Below the pieces are notes generated by a model. It was not told where the DNA came from, ran no database searches, and saw only the letters and a list, made by a program, of their open reading frames with translations. From Planctomonas sp. JC2975 (GTDB lineage Bacteria > Actinomycetota > Actinomycetes > Actinomycetales > Microbacteriaceae), in the NCBI RefSeq assembly GCF_012985205.1, contig NZ_JABEKS010000002.1:124001-188000 (forward strand): DNA of 64,000 nt, given 5' to 3'. The position numbers were made by a program, and so were the translations under genes. This document shows positions 17,521 through 28,256 of the stretch, piece after piece. The first letter of the stretch is position 1. Each line of letters starts with the position of its first letter.

Positions 17521-18252
17521 TCAGGAGAGCAACGCCGGCAGCTGCGCCAGCGAGCCGATCCGCAGCACGCCGACCGCGTCCGCCGTCTCGGATGCCTCCG
17601 GCGTCACCTCGACCGCGTGCCGGTCGATCCACACACCGGTCAGCCCGGCTTGGGCCGCGCCGATCGCATCCGTCGCGAGACGGTCGCCGACGTACACGGC
17701 CTCGGCGGGCTGCACGCCCAGCCGTTCGCACGCGAGCAGGAAGATCCGCGGACACGGCTTGGTCACCCCGACGTCGCCGGAGGCGATCACCTCGGCGATC
17801 TCGTCGCCGAGGCCGACCGCGTCGATCTTGCGCAGCTGATAGTCGAGCTCACCGTTGGTGATGATGCCGAACCTCACGTCGGGCGAGTTCGCACGCAGCG
17901 CGTCGAGACACGGGCGCACGTCTTCGTGCAGGTGCCAGCTGTCCACGTAGTGCTCGAAGTACCGGTCGAACCAGGCCATCTCGTCTGCCGAGGCGAGGGA
18001 TGCTCCGTGCCGCGACGCGAAGTCCCTCGCGCGCGACTTGCGCTGTTCGTCGAAGTCGACTTCACCGGCCAGATACCGGTGGTAGTGCAGCTCCTCCAGC
18101 CCGCGCCAGGCCTCGACTTCGGCCGCGGCATCCGATGCGTCGTACGGATGCCCGAGCGAGCGCACGTGCGCCACGATCGCCACGGCGACCGCTTCGCGGT
18201 GTGCGAAGAGCGTGTCGTCGAGGTCGAAGAGCACGGCCCGGATCGTTGTCAT
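17521..18252 (-). CDS. HAD-superfamily hydrolase
   Basis: A 243-residue protein starting 'MTTIRAVLFDLDDTLF', where the first Asp of DLDDT is the phosphoaspartate nucleophile. It continues with a helical cap (residues about 15-105), motif II 'GIITNGELDYQ', the Lys motif and 'EAVYVGDRLATDAIGA' as the metal-binding motif. The cap and spacing suit a small-metabolite phosphatase; the substrate is unknown. CGGAG lies upstream of the ATG. No clear operon partner. Confidence 0.85.
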   Translation of the reverse strand: MTTIRAVLFDLDDTLFAHREAVAVAIVAHVRSLGHPYDASDAAAEVEAWRGLEELHYHRYLAGEVDFDEQRKSRARDFASRHGASLASADEMAWFDRYFEHYVDSWHLHEDVRPCLDALRANSPDVRFGIITNGELDYQLRKIDAVGLGDEIAEVIASGDVGVTKPCPRIFLLACERLGVQPAEAVYVGDRLATDAIGAAQAGLTGVWIDRHAVEVTPEASETADAVGVLRIGSLAQLPALLS

Positions 18253-18342
18253 GTGCGGGCTCCGATCAGCTCTGCGAAGGAGACTCCATCGCGATCGCGT
18301 GGCATGCCGTTCTCGCGGTGCGCGACATGCCGTGCAACCGTC

Positions 18343-19365
<1,023 letters not shown>

Positions 19366-19504
19366 CTACTGCTGAGGTATGTCTGTTGGGCGCTTCTGCG
19401 ACGAGGGTGCAGAACTGCTGTGTCGCACCGGTGTTCTCTCGCACCCGTGAGTCTTCCCGATTCTGGCGAATCGTGAGACCGGGCGGCAGAGAGACGCGAA
19501 GCGG

Positions 19505-20344
19505 TCAGATCGCGTAGTCGACGACGACGGGGGTGTGGTCGGACCATCGCTCCTCGTAGGAGGGCGCCTTGTCGACGTGGTACTCGACCATTCTGGACGC
19601 CAATGCCTGAGTCGCGAGCTGGTAGTCGATGCGCCATCCGGTGTCGTTGTCGAACGCCTGACCGCGCCAGGTCCACCAGGTGTACGGACCGTCCACCTCG
19701 CCGGCGCTCTTGCGACCGAGGTCGATCCAGCCGTAACCGGCACCGTCGTTGTAGTGCTCGTCGTCTTCTGCGCCCATGAAGTGGTCGAAGTACGCACGCT
19801 CCTCCGGCAGGAATCCGGCGCGCTTGACGTTGCCCTTCCAATTCTTGATGTCGAGCGTTCGGTGCCCGACGTTGAGGTCGCCCATCACCGCAGCGAGTTC
19901 GCTGTGCTGGGGCAGGGCCTTCATGCGGGCATCCATCGCGTCGAGGAACCGGTACTTGTACGTCTGCTTCTCGGTGCCGGCCTCGCCGGAGGGCACGTAG
20001 GCGCTGACGACGGTGACGATCGAGCCGTCGACCTCGTAGTCGGCCTCGAGCCAGCGTCCTGCGGTGTCGAAGTCCTCTTCGCCGAGCGCGACCCGGTGGA
20101 TGGATGCCTTGCCGCGGCTCGCCAGCGCCACGCCGGCGCGACCCTTCGCGGTCGCCGCGTCGTGCAGGATGTCCCATTCGTCGCCGAGGAGCCCCGTGAG
20201 GTCGTCCGTCGAGGCACGCACCTCCTGCAGCGCAAGGATGTCCACCCCGCGCCCGTCGAGCCACGCGCCCATGCCGCGGCGGAACGCGGCTCGAATGCCG
20301 TTGACGTTGACCGTGGCGATGCGCAGCGTGCGGCGTGGGGGCAT
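19505..20344 (-). CDS. xth: Exodeoxyribonuclease III / AP endonuclease
   Basis: A 279-residue member of the exonuclease-endonuclease-phosphatase family, for repair of abasic sites. Markers are 'TVNVNGIRAAFRRG', the metal-binding Glu in 'ILALQEVRA', the catalytic 'AYVPSGE' segment, 'AVMGDLNVGHRTLD' and the C-terminal 'SDHTPVVVDY'. The ATG at 20344 is 10 bp after the stop of the YihY gene. A -10-like TAAACT overlaps that stop codon 7 nt before the ATG, so it may have its own leaderless promoter. Confidence 0.92.
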   Translation of the reverse strand: MPPRRTLRIATVNVNGIRAAFRRGMGAWLDGRGVDILALQEVRASTDDLTGLLGDEWDILHDAATAKGRAGVALASRGKASIHRVALGEEDFDTAGRWLEADYEVDGSIVTVVSAYVPSGEAGTEKQTYKYRFLDAMDARMKALPQHSELAAVMGDLNVGHRTLDIKNWKGNVKRAGFLPEERAYFDHFMGAEDDEHYNDGAGYGWIDLGRKSAGEVDGPYTWWTWRGQAFDNDTGWRIDYQLATQALASRMVEYHVDKAPSYEERWSDHTPVVVDYAI

Positions 20345-20351
20345 GGGTCAG

Positions 20352-20357
20352 AGTTTA
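20352..20357 (-). promoter_or_regulatory. -10-like TAAACT overlapping the upstream stop codon
   Basis: TAAACT (20357-20352) contains the TAA stop of the YihY gene and lies 7 nt before the exonuclease III ATG. It fits the leaderless pattern seen at other genes here but may be coincidence. Confidence 0.4.
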
Positions 20358-21767
20358 GTCGGCGCCTCCGACACGACCGGCCGAGCGCTTGGCCGCCTTC
20401 GCCGACCGACCGCCGGTCTGCGCTGTCGTCGGCGACGGATCGGGGCCCGGCGTCGCCAGCCACCAGCTCTGCTTCTTCGGTGGTACCGGCCGGGGCTCGT
20501 TCTCGATCCTTTCGAGTTCGGTGTGAGCATCGCGAACCTGGCGGTTCGCGAACCACTTCGCGAGGCCGCGCACGCTTGCGGCGTGCCGTTCGGCATCCTC
20601 GACCGCGGTCTGCGCCACCAGCAGCCGCGCCCTGTACTCTGCGAGCGCCTTCTCGTACGAGATCTGTTCAGGAGTGCGCTTGCGCGGCTCGACACCGTGG
20701 TCGAACATGCTGACCGCGATCCACGCGGCGGCCAGCAGAATGACGCGGCAGATCCAGTTGAACAGCAGCAGCATGCCGACGAAGACCGCGAATGTCGCCA
20801 GCAACGGGTTCTTCGACGCGCCACCGATCAGGAGACCGCTCAATGCACTCAGCCCGACCAGGGCCGCACTGCCCAGCAGCGGACCGGCCACCAGGTAGCG
20901 CCACGGGATCACCACGCGGGAGAGCACTCGGTACATCGCCGTCAGCACGAGGTAGTTCAGCGCGATCGCGACGGCGAAACCGACAGTCCGGCCGAAGAAG
21001 TTCACCCAGAACGAGTTGCTCTCGATTCCGACATAGTCTAGGAAGTTGTTCATCGCCTCGGTGGTGATCACCGTGACGATCGCGGAGATGATGAGGACGA
21101 CACCGAAAGCGATCGCCAGCGCCAGATCGGTGATCTTCTGCAGGGCGTAGTTGCGCTCGTCTCTGGCGAGACTGAACATCGCACGAACGGCCTGTCGCGT
21201 GTAATAGAGCCAGGCGATCGCGGTCCAGATCAGTCCGATTGCCGCGATGATGCTGGTCCAGCCGAATGCTGTGCCGAGGCCCGTCAGAGTCTGCTGGCTG
21301 ATGACCCCGTTGTTGGTTGTCGCCGACGTGCTGATGAGGCCCGGGATCGCTTCGTCGATCAGCCCTACGAGCGCATTCATCACGTTGGGGTTGGAGGTCA
21401 GCCAGATGCCCGCGATCGAGAAACCGACCCAGATCGCCGCGAACACGGCGAACAAGGACTGGTACGACATGCCCGCCGTGCGCAGGTTGCCGTCGTTGTG
21501 CGAGAACTGGTTCCACACCCGGTAGGGCTTGAGGCCCGAGACCCACTTCCACCAGCCGTTCACGGTGGTGACCGGTTTTCGCAGTCGATCCCGCAGCGGG
21601 TCGGCCAGCACTTCCAGCCGATCCGTCAGCTCCTCGCGGTCGTGTTCCGCGTGGACCTTCAGCTTGTCGAGTTCGATGTCGCGCGCGGAAACGGATGCCT
21701 GTGCCTCGGTGTCCGCATCTGCGTGCCGGGGCACGGCACCCGTCTTTTTCGCGTTCCCCCGCGCCAC
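20355..21767 (-). CDS. YihY/BrkB-family membrane protein
   Basis: A 470-residue protein. An N-terminal charged stretch (residues 1-70) precedes a six-helix YihY/virulence-factor-BrkB domain with the typical 'NDGNLRTAGMSYQSLFAVFAAIW' opening. A long Arg/Ala-rich cytoplasmic tail follows (about residues 370-470, probably coiled coil at first). The family was once called RNase BN by mistake and its function is unknown; transport or envelope roles have been suggested. GTG start at 21767, with TAGGCT 6 nt upstream. Confidence 0.87.
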   Translation of the reverse strand: MARGNAKKTGAVPRHADADTEAQASVSARDIELDKLKVHAEHDREELTDRLEVLADPLRDRLRKPVTTVNGWWKWVSGLKPYRVWNQFSHNDGNLRTAGMSYQSLFAVFAAIWVGFSIAGIWLTSNPNVMNALVGLIDEAIPGLISTSATTNNGVISQQTLTGLGTAFGWTSIIAAIGLIWTAIAWLYYTRQAVRAMFSLARDERNYALQKITDLALAIAFGVVLIISAIVTVITTEAMNNFLDYVGIESNSFWVNFFGRTVGFAVAIALNYLVLTAMYRVLSRVVIPWRYLVAGPLLGSAALVGLSALSGLLIGGASKNPLLATFAVFVGMLLLFNWICRVILLAAAWIAVSMFDHGVEPRKRTPEQISYEKALAEYRARLLVAQTAVEDAERHAASVRGLAKWFANRQVRDAHTELERIENEPRPVPPKKQSWWLATPGPDPSPTTAQTGGRSAKAAKRSAGRVGGAD

Positions 21768-21773
21768 GCCTTC

Positions 21774-21779
21774 AGCCTA
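21774..21779 (-). promoter_or_regulatory. -10 box TAGGCT, leaderless start
   Basis: TAGGCT (21779-21774), then 6 nt, then the GTG of the YihY gene at 21767. Confidence 0.6.
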
Positions 21780-22004
21780 GGGGCGATCGGGGGCCTGAGC
21801 GGTGCAGCCGCGACAGGGCGATCGAGGGCGCCGGCGGCGAGCGAGCCCGCCTCCGCACGCCGTGCGAGCCCAGGCTGCAAAGCCGCGATGGCCGGCCCGA
21901 CCTGACGAGTTCTCGCGACCGGAGCTGCCGATCACACCAGTGGGTTCGGTGGCGCAAGAGGGCACCGACGGCATCCGGGATGCGAACGCATGCGCCAGTC
22001 GGCA

Positions 22005-22010
22005 TAAGGT
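22005..22010 (+). promoter_or_regulatory. -10 box TAAGGT before ptsI
   Basis: TAAGGT, then GGGAGC, then GTG at 22017. GGGAG could act as a ribosome site only if transcription started further upstream. Nothing else is seen in 21780-22004. Confidence 0.5.
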
Positions 22011-22016
22011 GGGAGC

Positions 22017-23666
22017 GTGTCGATCCAGATCTCGGGCATCGGCGTAGGTCGCGGTGTCGCCGTCGGCCCAGCGCTGCGCATGCCGGACCCGATCGGCGAG
22101 CCGCCGGACGCTGAGTCGCAGGCGGAGGCGTCCACCGAGTACCGTCGCGTCGACGAGGCGCTGAGCACCGTCACCGGTGAGCTCGTCGAGCTCGGACACA
22201 AGGCAGGCGGCGACGCGGAGGGAATCCTCGAGGCTCAGTCGCTCATGGCGCAGGACCCGGCCGTCGTCGACGACATCGCTCGGCGCATCGGCGATGGGAA
22301 GACGTCAGAGCGCGCCGTCTTCGAGGCGTACGAGGAATACGCGACAGTCCTGGAAGGACTGGGGGAGAACCCCGCTGCACGGGGCGTTGACGTGCGCGAC
22401 GTCGCGCGCCGGGTCATCGCACGGCTCCGCGGTGTCGCGTTGCCGACGGTGCCGGACTCCGATGCCCCTTTCGTGCTGGTTGCCAACGATCTGGCGCCCG
22501 CCGACACCGCCACTCTCGACCTCACGAAGGTGCTCGCTGTGGTCACCCGCGACGGCAGCACCTCCTCGCACACCGCCATCCTCGCCCGCAACAAGAACCT
22601 CGTCGCCGTCGTCGGTGCGAAGGGAAGCGACGCCATCGTCAACGGCCAGACGGTGATCGTCGACGCGGAGCAGGGGATCGTGGTGGTGGATCCCACAGCG
22701 GACGCCGTCGTGGCGGCCGCAGAACGCGGCGGTCGCGTGGTCGCCCCTCAGCCTCTGACGCCCGGCACTCTGGCCGACGGCACGCGCGTGCCCCTCCTCG
22801 CCAACGTCGGATCCCCGGAGGAGGCCGCCCCCGCAGTCGCGCTCGGGGCAGAGGGCGTCGGCCTCTTCCGCACCGAGTTCCTCTACCTGGATGCCCGTAG
22901 CGCGCCGCCCATCGATCTGCAGCGCTCTCGTTACCGCGACCTGATGTCCGCATTCTCCGGTCGCAAGGTGGTCGTGCGCGTGCTGGATGCCGGCGCAGAC
23001 AAGCAGCTCGCCTTCCTCGGCCACACGCACGAGGAGAATCCTGCACTGGGCCGACGCGGCATCCGTGCGCTGCGCGAACACGAAGGCGTGCTGCGCGATC
23101 AGCTCACCGCTCTCGCCGGGGCGCAGGAGGATACCGGAGCGGATCTCTGGGTGATGGCGCCGATGGTGGCAGACGTCGACGAGACCGAGTACTTCGTGTC
23201 GCTGGCGAGATCCCTTGGCCTGCGCACCGTCGGGATCACGGTCGAGGTGCCGTCCGCCGCCGTTCTGGCGGATCAGATCGCTCCGCTCTGCGACTTCGTC
23301 AGCATCGGCACGAACGACCTCACCCAGTACACGCTCGCGGCCGACCGCCAGTTGGGCTCGGTGGCTCAGTACCAGGACCCTTGGCATCCGTCCGTGCTCC
23401 GGCTCATCAAGCTGATCGGGGATGCCGCGGGCGCGTCCCGCACGCCGGTGGGTGTCTGCGGCGAGTCGGCATCCGATCCGCTCATGGCCGTCGTGCTCGT
23501 CGGGCTCGGCGCCGACGACCTCTCCATGTCACCCGGAGCACTGGCAGATGTGCGCGCCACGCTTGCACGCGTCACGCTCCAGCAGGCCAGGGAGCTGGCG
23601 GCCATGGCGCTCGTGCAGCGCAGCGCAGCGGATGCCCGCGCGGCCGTCGCGGACGCCATCGGCTGA
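22017..23666 (+). CDS. ptsI: Phosphoenolpyruvate-protein phosphotransferase (PTS enzyme I)
   Basis: A 549-residue EI, the cytoplasmic enzyme that moves phosphate from PEP to HPr. The phospho-accepting His is His185 in 'DGSTSSHTAILARN'. The PEP-binding barrel has 'GLFRTEFLYLDAR', 'SIGTNDLTQYTLAADR' and the catalytic Cys near residue 481 in 'GVCGESASDP'. No HPr gene is adjacent. The only other PTS genes here are the EIIA/EIIB pair at 43.6 kb, to which this EI could pass phosphate through an HPr encoded elsewhere. Confidence 0.95.
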   Translation: MSIQISGIGVGRGVAVGPALRMPDPIGEPPDAESQAEASTEYRRVDEALSTVTGELVELGHKAGGDAEGILEAQSLMAQDPAVVDDIARRIGDGKTSERAVFEAYEEYATVLEGLGENPAARGVDVRDVARRVIARLRGVALPTVPDSDAPFVLVANDLAPADTATLDLTKVLAVVTRDGSTSSHTAILARNKNLVAVVGAKGSDAIVNGQTVIVDAEQGIVVVDPTADAVVAAAERGGRVVAPQPLTPGTLADGTRVPLLANVGSPEEAAPAVALGAEGVGLFRTEFLYLDARSAPPIDLQRSRYRDLMSAFSGRKVVVRVLDAGADKQLAFLGHTHEENPALGRRGIRALREHEGVLRDQLTALAGAQEDTGADLWVMAPMVADVDETEYFVSLARSLGLRTVGITVEVPSAAVLADQIAPLCDFVSIGTNDLTQYTLAADRQLGSVAQYQDPWHPSVLRLIKLIGDAAGASRTPVGVCGESASDPLMAVVLVGLGADDLSMSPGALADVRATLARVTLQQARELAAMALVQRSAADARAAVADAIG

Positions 23667-23702
23667 GTGCTGAAGGGGACCGCACCGGAAGCGGCCCGGC
23701 CA

Positions 23703-23708
23703 TAGTCT
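23703..23708 (+). promoter_or_regulatory. -10 box TAGTCT, leaderless start
   Basis: TAGTCT, then 6 nt, then the ATG at 23715. Confidence 0.6.
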
Positions 23709-23714
23709 GATGGG

Positions 23715-25019
23715 ATGGACACTCGCCGGCTTCCCCTGGACCGAATCTCGAGTGATGCGCTGGCCGCATCCGGACTGCGCTACGGCCTGGTCGACGGATC
23801 CGATCGCGACGCGCTCGCCGCATGGGACGAGGCGGACTCCCGCGGCTTCCACGACCGACGGCCCGATCCGGAGGCGATCACCGAGCACTCGCAGCATGTC
23901 GCACACCGCAGGATCACGGGTGTCTGGGACGACGGCATCCCGGATCCGCACGTTCCGGTCGCCACGGTCGCGAGCTGGGTCGGCGCGTTGAGCACTCCGG
24001 GCGGCAGCGTGCCGTCCTGGGCGATCAGCTCGGTCACGGTGGCGCCGACGCACCGCCGTCGCGGCGTCGCACGGGCACTTCTGGAGGGCGAGTTGCGCAC
24101 GGCCGCGGCCGCAGGCATCCCGATGGCGTCGCTCACGGTTTCGGAGGCGACCATCTACGGGCGCTTCGGATTCGGTCCGGCAACTCTGAGCGCCGACCTG
24201 TCCGTGGAGACCAAGCGCGCCGGATGGGTGCCGGCGGCATCCGGCGACAACGGACGACTGGCGTTCGTGTCACCGCAGATCGCGTACGAGAGTTGCAGAG
24301 GACTGGTGGATCGCGCCGCCGCCGGCACGCCCGGCGACTTCGAGATCGACGACTATCACTGGGGCAGGCTCGTCGGGCACTTCGGCGATCGCGACAAGCG
24401 GTCGGCATCGATCCGCGTCGTCCGGTACGACGATGCGGCCGGTGAGCCGCAGGGCGTTGTCGCGTACCGGATGGTCGCCGACAAGACCGACTTCACCAAG
24501 CACACGGTCGAGATCGACTACATCCGCGCGGCGACGGACGATGCATACGCCGCGCTCTGGAAGTACCTGCTCGAGCTGGATCTCGTGACGAACGTGCGTT
24601 ACGACGTGGCGTCGGCCGACGAGCCTGTGCTCTGGATGATCCGGGATCAGCGCGCCGCCCGGGTCGCGACGAGCGACCACCACTGGTTGCGCATCCTCGA
24701 CGTGAAAGCGGCCCTCGAAGCCCGCACCTACGGTGCTCCTGGCGCATTGACACTCGGCATCGACGACCGACTCGGAACGGCGACAGGCGTGTACCGACTC
24801 GAGGTGGCCGCCGACGGCTCGGCCGAGGTGAGCACGACGGATGACGCGCCCGACCTCACGCTCGACGTCGCGTCGCTGTCCGCCCTTTACCTCGGTGCGT
24901 GGCGTGCATCGACGTTCGTGCACGCTGCGCGGCTCGTCGAGCGCACGGATGGAGCCGCGTCACGCCTCGACGCGATGTTCCGCAGTCCGGAGACCCCGCT
25001 GCTCAGCTTCTGGTACTGA
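23715..25019 (+). CDS. Eis-like GNAT N-acetyltransferase
   Basis: A 434-residue protein of the Eis type (enhanced intracellular survival). The first GNAT domain carries the acetyl-CoA loop 'VAPTHRRRGVARALLEGEL' and 'YGRFGFGPA'. A second, degenerate GNAT domain follows, then a sterol-carrier-like C-terminal domain. The chain ends 'LLSFWY': in Eis the C-terminal carboxylate is part of the active site, which a precise end fits. Known Eis enzymes acetylate aminoglycosides or lysine side chains; the substrate here is unknown. Leaderless promoter. Confidence 0.85.
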   Translation: MDTRRLPLDRISSDALAASGLRYGLVDGSDRDALAAWDEADSRGFHDRRPDPEAITEHSQHVAHRRITGVWDDGIPDPHVPVATVASWVGALSTPGGSVPSWAISSVTVAPTHRRRGVARALLEGELRTAAAAGIPMASLTVSEATIYGRFGFGPATLSADLSVETKRAGWVPAASGDNGRLAFVSPQIAYESCRGLVDRAAAGTPGDFEIDDYHWGRLVGHFGDRDKRSASIRVVRYDDAAGEPQGVVAYRMVADKTDFTKHTVEIDYIRAATDDAYAALWKYLLELDLVTNVRYDVASADEPVLWMIRDQRAARVATSDHHWLRILDVKAALEARTYGAPGALTLGIDDRLGTATGVYRLEVAADGSAEVSTTDDAPDLTLDVASLSALYLGAWRASTFVHAARLVERTDGAASRLDAMFRSPETPLLSFWY

Positions 25020-25116
25020 CGCCCGACAGCACGATGCGCCGGCGGGAACTCGTCGTTCCGGCCGGCGCATCGGAGGTGAGTCGCTTCAGCGCTCCCTCGC
25101 AAGCACAGCTCGCTCA

Positions 25117-25182
25117 GCGGAAAGCGCGAAGGGGGCCCACTGGGTCTCCTTCGCCTAGCGCTTTCCGCCTAGCGCTTTCCGC
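25117..25182. terminator. Composite hairpin between convergent genes, with a duplicated arm
   Basis: GCGGAAAGCGC (25117-25127) pairs perfectly with GCGCTTTCCGC at 25158-25168 or at 25172-25182. The two right arms come from a 14-bp tandem duplication (25153-25166, 25167-25180) that includes the sdhB stop codon. A nested GCGAAGG/CCTTCGC stem (25126-25132, 25148-25154) strengthens it. It could terminate both the Eis-like gene and sdhB. Confidence 0.6.
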
Positions 25183-25933
25183 GCATGATCGCCTGCTTCA
25201 CCTCGGCGATCGCCTGCGTGACCTGGATGCCGCGGGGGCAGGCATCCGTGCAGTTGAAGGTCGTGCGGCAGCGCCACACGCCTTCCTTGTCGTTGAGGAT
25301 GTCGAGGCGCACCTGCGACGCGTCATCGCGCGAGTCGAAGATGAACCGGTGGGCGTTGACGATGGCCGCGGGGCCGAAGTACTGGCCGTCGGTCCAGAAC
25401 ACCGGGCAGCTGGACGTGCACGCCGCGCACAGGATGCACTTGGTCGTGTCGTCGAAGCGCGCGCGGTCCGTGACGGACTGGATGCGCTCCTTGCCCTCCG
25501 GCGGCGTCGAGCTCGCCTGAAGGAACGGCTGCACCTCGCGGTAGGAGGCGAAGAACGGCTCCATGTCGACGATCAGGTCCTTCTCAAGCGGCAGGCCCTT
25601 GATGGCCTCCACGTAGATGGGCTTCTGCACATCGAGATCCTTGATCAGGGTCTTGCACGCCAGGCGGTTGCGCCCGTTGATGCGCATGGCATCGGATCCG
25701 CACACGCCGTGCGCGCACGAGCGGCGGAACGTCAGGGATCCGTCCTGTTCCCACTTGATCTTGTGCAGTGCGTCGAGGATGCGGTCCGTCGGGTACATCT
25801 CGACGTCGTAGTCCTGCCAGTGCGGCTCGGTGTCCACGTCCGGATCGAAACGCCGGATGATCAGCGTGACGATGAACGACTTGATCTCTGCGGGGGCCTC
25901 GGATGCCGGTGCGTCAGCGACGGCGGTGGACAT
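25169..25933 (-). CDS. sdhB: Succinate dehydrogenase iron-sulfur subunit
   Basis: A 254-residue subunit that carries electrons from FAD to the membrane. The [2Fe-2S] cysteines are in 'RRSCAHGVCGSDAMRINGRNRLAC'-type order (Cys, Cys, then Cys after 'RLA'). The 4Fe-4S and 3Fe-4S ligands are in 'CILCAACTSSCP' and 'TTFNCTDACP'. The ATG at 25933 shares one base with the sdhA stop (TGATG). It is the last gene of sdhCDAB; its final codons lie inside a duplicated hairpin arm. Confidence 0.96.
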   Translation of the reverse strand: MSTAVADAPASEAPAEIKSFIVTLIIRRFDPDVDTEPHWQDYDVEMYPTDRILDALHKIKWEQDGSLTFRRSCAHGVCGSDAMRINGRNRLACKTLIKDLDVQKPIYVEAIKGLPLEKDLIVDMEPFFASYREVQPFLQASSTPPEGKERIQSVTDRARFDDTTKCILCAACTSSCPVFWTDGQYFGPAAIVNAHRFIFDSRDDASQVRLDILNDKEGVWRCRTTFNCTDACPRGIQVTQAIAEVKQAIMRGKR

Positions 25934-27735
25934 CAGTACTTCCTCTCCATCGGCTGGTAGCGGGTGACCACGACGGGTTTCCAGTCGAGCTTGATGTGGT
26001 CTGCCGGATTCGACGAGTGCGGGTCGCCGGTGAGGTAGGCCATGGTGTGCTTCATGTAGTTCTCGTCGTCGCGCTTCGGGAAGTCGTCGCGCATGTGGCC
26101 GCCACGGCTCTCCTTGCGGTTGCGGGCGGAGAACACGACGACCTCGGCGAGGTCGAGCAGGAATCCGAGTTCCACGGCCTCGAGCAGATCGGTGTTGAAC
26201 CGCTTGCCCTTGTCCTGCACCTGCACGTTCTTGTAGCGCTCGCGCAGCTGGTGGATGGTCTCGGTGACCGCTGCGAGCGTTTCGTCGGTGCGGAACACCT
26301 GCGCGTTGCGGTCCATTTCGTCCTGCAGCTCCTTGCGGATGGCTGCGATCCGCTCGGTTCCGTCGGAGTTGCGAAGTCTCTCGAGGAGGTCGCGCACACC
26401 GGCTGCAGGGTTCTCGGGCAGCGGCACGAAGTCCGCCGTCTTCACGTACTCGACCGCGTTGCGTCCGCTGCGCTTGCCGAACACGTTGATGTCCAGCAGC
26501 GAGTTCGTGCCGAGGCGGTTGGAGCCGTGCACCGAAACGCACGCGCACTCGCCGGCCGCGTAGAGGCCGGGGACCACAGTGGTGTTGTCGCTGAGCACCT
26601 CGGCGTTGTTGTTCGTCGGGATGCCGCCCATGGCGTAGTGCGCTGTCGGCATGACCGGCACCGGCTCGACGACCGGGTCCACGCCCAGGTACGTGCGGGC
26701 GAACTCCGTGATGTCGGGCAGCTTGGTCTCCAGCACCTCGGCGCCGAGGTGCGTGCAGTCCAGCAGCACGTAGTCCTTGTTGGGACCGGCGCCGCGGCCG
26801 TCGAGCACCTCCTGCACCATGCTGCGGGCAACGATGTCGCGGGGCGCGAGGTCCTTGATGGTCGGCGCGTAGCGCTCCATGAACCGCTCGCCGGATCCGT
26901 TGCGCAGGATCGCGCCCTCGCCGCGAGCACCCTCGGTGAGCAGGATGCCGAGCCCGGCCAGTCCTGTCGGGTGGAACTGGAAGAACTCCATGTCTTCCAG
27001 CGGAAGTCGGCGGCGCCACACGATGCCGACGCCGTCACCGGTGAGGGTGTGGGCGTTGGAGGTGGTCTTGTAGATCTTGCCGAATCCGCCGGTCGCGAAG
27101 ATCACGGCCTTCGACTGGAAGACGTGCAATTCGCCGGTCGCGAGCTCGTACGCGACCACGCCGGCGGGACGACGCTGGCCGTCGACATCCGTCATCAGCA
27201 GGTCGAGCACGTAGTACTCGTTGAAGAAGTTGATGCCCAGCTTGACGCAGTTCTGGAACAGCGTCTGCAGGATCATGTGGCCGGTGCGGTCGGCCGCGTA
27301 GCAGGCTCGGCGCACGGCGGCCTTGCCGTGGTCGCGGGTGTGGCCGCCGAAGCGGCGCTGGTCGATCTTGCCGTCCGGCGTGCGGTTGAACGGCAGGCCC
27401 ATGTTCTCCAGGTCGATGACGGCGTCGATCGCCTCCTTCGCGAGGATCTCCGCCGCGTCCTGGTCGACCAGGTAGTCACCGCCCTTGACGGTGTCGTAGG
27501 TGTGCCACTCCCAGTTGTCTTCCTCCACGTTCGAGAGGGCGGCGGCCATGCCGCCCTGCGCTGCACCGGTGTGCGAGCGGGTGGGGTAGAGCTTGGAGAT
27601 GACGGCGGTCTTGGCGTGCGGCCCCGCCTCGATGGCGGCGCGCATGCCACCGCCCCCCGCGCCGACGATGACGATGTCGAACTGGTGGTAGTGCACGCCG
27701 TCGATCACGGCTCCGTCTGCGATCTGTTCAGTCAC
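25933..27735 (-). CDS. sdhA: Succinate dehydrogenase flavoprotein subunit
   Basis: A 600-residue flavoprotein that oxidises succinate to fumarate in the TCA cycle. The FAD-binding '[18 protein letters not shown]' is near the N-terminus, the covalent-flavin His lies in '[13 protein letters not shown]', and catalytic residues are in 'HPTGL' and '[17 protein letters not shown]'. GTG start at 27735. About 70 bp separate it from sdhD. The opposite strand is also open for over 600 codons, a GC-rich artefact. Confidence 0.97.
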   Translation of the reverse strand: MTEQIADGAVIDGVHYHQFDIVIVGAGGGGMRAAIEAGPHAKTAVISKLYPTRSHTGAAQGGMAAALSNVEEDNWEWHTYDTVKGGDYLVDQDAAEILAKEAIDAVIDLENMGLPFNRTPDGKIDQRRFGGHTRDHGKAAVRRACYAADRTGHMILQTLFQNCVKLGINFFNEYYVLDLLMTDVDGQRRPAGVVAYELATGELHVFQSKAVIFATGGFGKIYKTTSNAHTLTGDGVGIVWRRRLPLEDMEFFQFHPTGLAGLGILLTEGARGEGAILRNGSGERFMERYAPTIKDLAPRDIVARSMVQEVLDGRGAGPNKDYVLLDCTHLGAEVLETKLPDITEFARTYLGVDPVVEPVPVMPTAHYAMGGIPTNNNAEVLSDNTTVVPGLYAAGECACVSVHGSNRLGTNSLLDINVFGKRSGRNAVEYVKTADFVPLPENPAAGVRDLLERLRNSDGTERIAAIRKELQDEMDRNAQVFRTDETLAAVTETIHQLRERYKNVQVQDKGKRFNTDLLEAVELGFLLDLAEVVVFSARNRKESRGGHMRDDFPKRDDENYMKHTMAYLTGDPHSSNPADHIKLDWKPVVVTRYQPMERKY

Positions 27736-27803
27736 GTGGATGTCCGTAGCTTTCGGTTCGTTTCAGTAGTGCTGACGCTCGGTGGTGCCCTCGCCGCAGC
27801 GGG

Positions 27804-28256
27804 TCACTTGGTGATGGTGGAGCAGAACTGCGGCAGCAGATGGGCCGGAGCGCCGCTCGGGCACGGGTCGAAGAAGGTGACCGTGTAGGTGCCCAGCAGG
27901 ATCAGCACGACAACCGCCGCAAGGATCAGCACCTTCAGCGTCACGTTCACCGTGCGGTTGTGCGCGTAGTCGTTGACGATCGTGCGCATGCCGTTTCCAC
28001 CGTGGATGAGAGCCAGCCACAGCATCAGGCCGTCCCAGACCCGCCAGAAGGGATCCGCCCACTTTCCGGCCACGAATCCGAAGTCCACGGCCTTGATGCC
28101 CTCGCCGAGAACGAGGTTCACGATGAGGTGGCCGAAGATCAGCACAACGAGGAGCACGCCGGAGGCGCGCATGTAGATCCAGCCCCACTTCTCCCAGTTC
28201 GTGCCCTTCGAACGGGCGGGACGGGTTGGCGTGCGGGGCGCCTCGATGGTGGTCAC
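27804..28256 (-). CDS. sdhD: Succinate dehydrogenase membrane anchor subunit
   Basis: A 150-residue protein with three helices: 'GVLLVVLIFGHLIVNLVLG', 'VWDGLMLWLALIHGGNGMR' and 'VLILAAVVVLILLGTYTVTF'. His residues in the first two helices are placed to bind heme or quinone. I place the start at the GTG at 28256, which overlaps the sdhC stop (GTGA); the frame is open upstream but would duplicate sdhC sequence. With SdhC it anchors SdhAB and passes electrons to menaquinone. Confidence 0.9.
   Translation of the reverse strand: MTTIEAPRTPTRPARSKGTNWEKWGWIYMRASGVLLVVLIFGHLIVNLVLGEGIKAVDFGFVAGKWADPFWRVWDGLMLWLALIHGGNGMRTIVNDYAHNRTVNVTLKVLILAAVVVLILLGTYTVTFFDPCPSGAPAHLLPQFCSTITK

Noticed and set aside
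25169-27019. A single 616-aa fusion on the minus strand ending in SdhB
   Set aside because: Its first 350 residues are an out-of-frame reading of sdhA. The ATG at 25933, overlapping the sdhA stop, is the real SdhB start.
25903-27888. A 661-aa plus-strand protein opposite sdhA
   Set aside because: No family resemblance, and it is exactly antisense to a clear sdhA. Long antisense frames are common in GC-rich genes.
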